Positions 61,409 to 64,000 of a stretch of 64,000 nucleotides of DNA are shown here, in pieces (position 1 is the stretch's first letter; each line of letters begins with the position of its first letter). The DNA comes from Bdellovibrionales bacterium RIFCSPHIGHO2_01_FULL_40_29. Its GTDB lineage: Bacteria > Bdellovibrionota > Bdellovibrionia > Bdellovibrionales > Bdellovibrionaceae. A program made the position numbers and the translations under genes. Location: assembly GCA_001771815.1 (NCBI GenBank), contig MEPU01000004.1, positions 496,001 through 560,000 of the forward strand, given 5' to 3'. Below the pieces are notes generated by a model. It searched no databases. It was given only the letters and a program-made list of their open reading frames with translations, and was not told where the DNA came from.

Positions 61409-64000
61409 ACTTTACTCCAATTGCAATTTAAACATTCTTTTTGATCCACAGGATCAACTGAAAAATCAAAACGCTCTAATCTTTTAAAAATAGTTTCCAA
61501 TGTGATATTAAATTTTTCTAATAACTCTGCCATTTTCTCGGCACTGCATAGACTTTTCTTTTTTCGAGATGACTCAAAGTAAGTGTTCTGAAAAGATTCA
61601 TTCATAAGACCCTTTGATGTTTCAAACTTCCTATAATCATAGTAAACAGAAGCAATGACACTTTCTCCTGGATAAAGCACTTTTTCACAGGCAATCAAAT
61701 AAAGCAGCAATTGGAACTCGCCAGCATCGATCCAGTCTGGATAATTTTTCAAATCACTGGTCGACGATTTATAATCATATACAATAATACCTTGTGCATC
61801 CTTATCGATACGATCAATACGTCCCCGCACTTTGATTAAACCAGGTCTTGAATTTGTTATAAACTCTTTGAGCTCGGGATCAAAATACATTTCAAAACTT
61901 TTTTCAGTTGCTACCGTCATGGCATGTTTGCGTGATTTTTCAAATGTCACAAACTGTGTTCCCACCTGCACTAACTTATTTTTTTGGATAGCCCATAGCA
62001 AATCATCCTGAGGATAGATTCGCTTCTCGGCGCGCTGCTTTTCCAAAAAATCTTCAGGACTGATAGTCTCTTGAGGGTTTGTTAAATGTTCGAAAAGTTG
62101 ATGAAGCAAGCTTCCCTTTTGACGTGGGTCTAAATCCACAGCAACCTGAGGCAGATCCTTAATTAAAAATGCTTTTTGCACCAACAACTTAAAAGGGCAG
62201 CTAAAGTAGTCTTCCAGATCTGATGGCGACATCGTTTCAAACAATGGAATTTTGACAATATTTTCAGCCGGCCTTAAATCACGCAATACGGCCGGAGATA
62301 TTGTCGAATCTTCAAAAACAGTCGCTGCCAAATAGTTCTGAACTTGATCGTGGCGAGTAGCCTGAGGCAATGTCAGATCATGTTGTGAATTATTCTCTAA
62401 AAAAAATAATGAGGGCGCCAGTGGCTCAGCTTCGAAACTGGAATTCGCACACAAATAGATTCTTTCTTGAGCAGCTTTCCAAGAAAGCCACCGTATATTG
62501 AAATCATAAAAGCTTTCCTCTGGATAATCGATGGCGAAATCAAATTTCGTTTTTAATTCAAAAACATCAGCGGTTGGAATAAGATTCTTTCGCGCCGAAG
62601 CCAGAGAATGCTCATCCAATCCCAACCAAACTTGATACGGTGAACGATTAAGATGGGACGACATCAATGGTAGCACCTTCACGCCTTCAAGCGAATGGGT
62701 TTCAAGCTTAATTTCTTTCGAATTGATACAACTTTGTAAAAAGTGATGCCAATTCTTAAAATCAGTTGAGATCTCGACACTTCGAGATAAAAAATCTTTA
62801 AAAATCAATTCAAACAAACTTGGAATTGATTCTGTCTGCGCGGGTGTCAGTTCATGAAGCTTCAAAGCCTCAACCCAGATTTTTACAATCTGAATTAAAA
62901 ATTCATCTCTAGAAATTTTCTTTGTCAGATCTATTTTTCTATAAAAAAGATTCTTTATTTTTTCGTCGCGAATCAGATCAGTCTCGTCATACAACTGATA
63001 AAATAACGATTTAAATGTTTCATACTTAAGATCTGATGATTTGCTTTTGGAATAGAGTGATATTTCAAGAGACTCCCATCCGACTTCTTGTTGCAAATTA
63101 TTTGCATATGCTAAAAAGTTTTGAATGGGTGCCAGGCTATTTAATTTAACAACGTGATCTTTTTGATATGTTATACCCTCTTCATCCAAAAAATATTTCA
63201 GTATCGGCCAATAGCTTTTATCCACATCGGCAGCAATCACAGCGATATCATTAATAGAAATACCCTGATCAATCCACTGACGTATTTTTGAGACAGTAAA
63301 TTTGACTTCAGCCAATTGAGTTGAAAGTCGAACAAACTGAGCTGTCGGGCGTTCTGTTTGCGATCCCTTATCCAACACTTGCGTCACGCCGAACCCAACG
63401 CTGTCATTGTATGTTTTCAATAAAAATTGAAAACGGTCTTGCCATTCCGGCGATGGCCAAAGAATTTTAACATCTACTTTTTGCGCCAGTGTTCGAAATA
63501 AACCCATTTCAACAGAACTCATTTCAGATCCAAGATCTACAATTAAGTTCGTCTGCCATCCCAAGTGATTGATATCAAGCGTTTGCAAGTAAGCTGCAAT
63601 CCATTTGTGATCGATAACCTGATACTCCTTCGAAATATAAGCCATGCAGGCTCGACTCAGTAAATGCCAGCGTTGCCATTTTTTCACTTTTGTTTGAGTC
63701 TCGAACCATTCTGCAAGAACGGAATCACTTTCAGGATGTAATAATATCGGCGCCAACTCTGTAACATAGGCATGGAGCGTAGAGGCTTCAAAAGGTTGAA
63801 TTTCTAAATTGGCTCCATATTTTTCAATAAAATTATCAATAATAATCTTAATAAAATCAGACGATACAATTTGAACTTGCGGAGCCAATCGTCGGAGAGT
63901 AATTTTCCAAAAATCACTGGCCCGCAAAATTGAAGTTTCAAGAAAAAAACCTTGTTGCTGCAAAAGTGTTTTTTGAATTTCATTTTTTGATTTGAGATCT
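61384..64000 (-). CDS. addB: AddB-like helicase/nuclease subunit (5' part outside the window)
   Basis: The frame is open from the right edge, and no start is needed inside the window; about 872 residues are seen. The C-terminal PD-(D/E)xK nuclease core is GRIDRIDKDAQ and IIVYDYKSS. A lone Cys upstream (EDYFSCPFK) and C-x2-C-x5-C at the end (CLNCNWSKVC) are the four ligands of the AddB/Cas4-type Fe-S cluster. The helicase-like middle is divergent. The nucleotide-binding part, if it exists, lies outside. The coupling with addA fits an AddAB complex. Confidence 0.88.
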   Translation of the reverse strand, partial: DLKSKNEIQKTLLQQQGFFLETSILRASDFWKITLRRLAPQVQIVSSDFIKIIIDNFIEKYGANLEIQPFEASTLHAYVTELAPILLHPESDSVLAEWFETQTKVKKWQRWHLLSRACMAYISKEYQVIDHKWIAAYLQTLDINHLGWQTNLIVDLGSEMSSVEMGLFRTLAQKVDVKILWPSPEWQDRFQFLLKTYNDSVGFGVTQVLDKGSQTERPTAQFVRLSTQLAEVKFTVSKIRQWIDQGISINDIAVIAADVDKSYWPILKYFLDEEGITYQKDHVVKLNSLAPIQNFLAYANNLQQEVGWESLEISLYSKSKSSDLKYETFKSLFYQLYDETDLIRDEKIKNLFYRKIDLTKKISRDEFLIQIVKIWVEALKLHELTPAQTESIPSLFELIFKDFLSRSVEISTDFKNWHHFLQSCINSKEIKLETHSLEGVKVLPLMSSHLNRSPYQVWLGLDEHSLASARKNLIPTADVFELKTKFDFAIDYPEESFYDFNIRWLSWKAAQERIYLCANSSFEAEPLAPSLFFLENNSQHDLTLPQATRHDQVQNYLAATVFEDSTISPAVLRDLRPAENIVKIPLFETMSPSDLEDYFSCPFKLLVQKAFLIKDLPQVAVDLDPRQKGSLLHQLFEHLTNPQETISPEDFLEKQRAEKRIYPQDDLLWAIQKNKLVQVGTQFVTFEKSRKHAMTVATEKSFEMYFDPELKEFITNSRPGLIKVRGRIDRIDKDAQGIIVYDYKSSTSDLKNYPDWIDAGEFQLLLYLIACEKVLYPGESVIASVYYDYRKFETSKGLMNESFQNTYFESSRKKKSLCSAEKMAELLEKFNITLETIFKRLERFDFSVDPVDQKECLNCNWSKVCRAPHLM

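Noticed and set aside
61384-63963. TTG at 63963 as the start of the AddB-like gene
   Set aside because: The frame remains open to the window edge and the visible length is short of the family, so the real start is outside the window.

Overview
The window is about 64 kb of AT-rich, very gene-dense bacterial chromosome. It holds 53 protein-coding genes that I can support: 51 complete, one cut at the left edge and one cut at the right edge. I saw no rRNA, tRNA, CRISPR array, insertion sequence or prophage. No gap between genes exceeds 300 bases. The gene content (MCE/Mla lipid transport, many outer-membrane barrels and lipoproteins, several families of exported protease, GYF_2 and PilZ domains, a degenerate GGDEF protein, NuoCD, AddAB) points to a Gram-negative of the Bdellovibrionota, probably a low-GC Bdellovibrio relative. 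This is an inference from gene content and style, not from a marker gene.

Layout. At 1-7 kb are a sigma-54 activator, a XerC-type recombinase, and an operon of an unknown protein, RecO and an RND pump. At 7-9.2 kb are three exported proteins, one with a possible Cys/His peptidase-like domain. At 9.2-15.4 kb a minus-strand operon nuoB-CD-E-F-G-I encodes the peripheral arm of complex I; no membrane-arm gene is present. At 15.6-22.8 kb is a cell-envelope region: a subtilisin-like protease, two small barrel proteins, two beta-propeller lipoproteins, a VWA lipoprotein and a GYF-GYF-PilZ protein, the last five in one minus-strand run. At 22.9-26 kb a PhnDCE-type ABC importer is coupled to a hotdog thioesterase. 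At 26-30.7 kb are a HAD protein, an RsmI-like methyltransferase, HrpB and a membrane-anchored unknown. At 30.8 kb is an exported protein with a metzincin-type zinc motif.

From 45.1 down to 32.3 kb runs one tightly packed minus-strand unit of eleven genes: HATPase sensor, degenerate GGDEF protein, alr, mlaE, mlaF, an MCE protein with a barrel-like tail, purH, a GYF/TM repeat protein, a lipoprotein, a YhaM-like nuclease and cysE. Most junctions overlap by 1-8 bases or are separated by 10-27, so a single transcript is likely. At 45.2-49.6 kb are nadB, an alpha/beta hydrolase, a lipoprotein and a glutaryl-CoA dehydrogenase-like enzyme. At 49.7-58.3 kb are a predicted exported deamidase-like protein, an S1 protease lipoprotein, an RNase HI with a C-terminal hybrid-binding-like domain, a barrel protein and a 1705-residue zincin lipoprotein. 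At 58.4-64 kb is addBA on the minus strand, with addB running off the right end.

The best candidates for undescribed biology are the envelope module at 17.7-22.8 kb, the sensor/degenerate-GGDEF pair heading the Mla/alr operon, the MCE-barrel fusion, and the two exported proteins with recognisable catalytic motifs but no known family (30.8 kb metzincin motif; 49.7 kb Cys-His-Asp triad). Several genes (nadB at 45264, 17156, 46933) have a -10-like box 6-7 bases before the start codon and no ribosome binding site, suggesting leaderless mRNAs.
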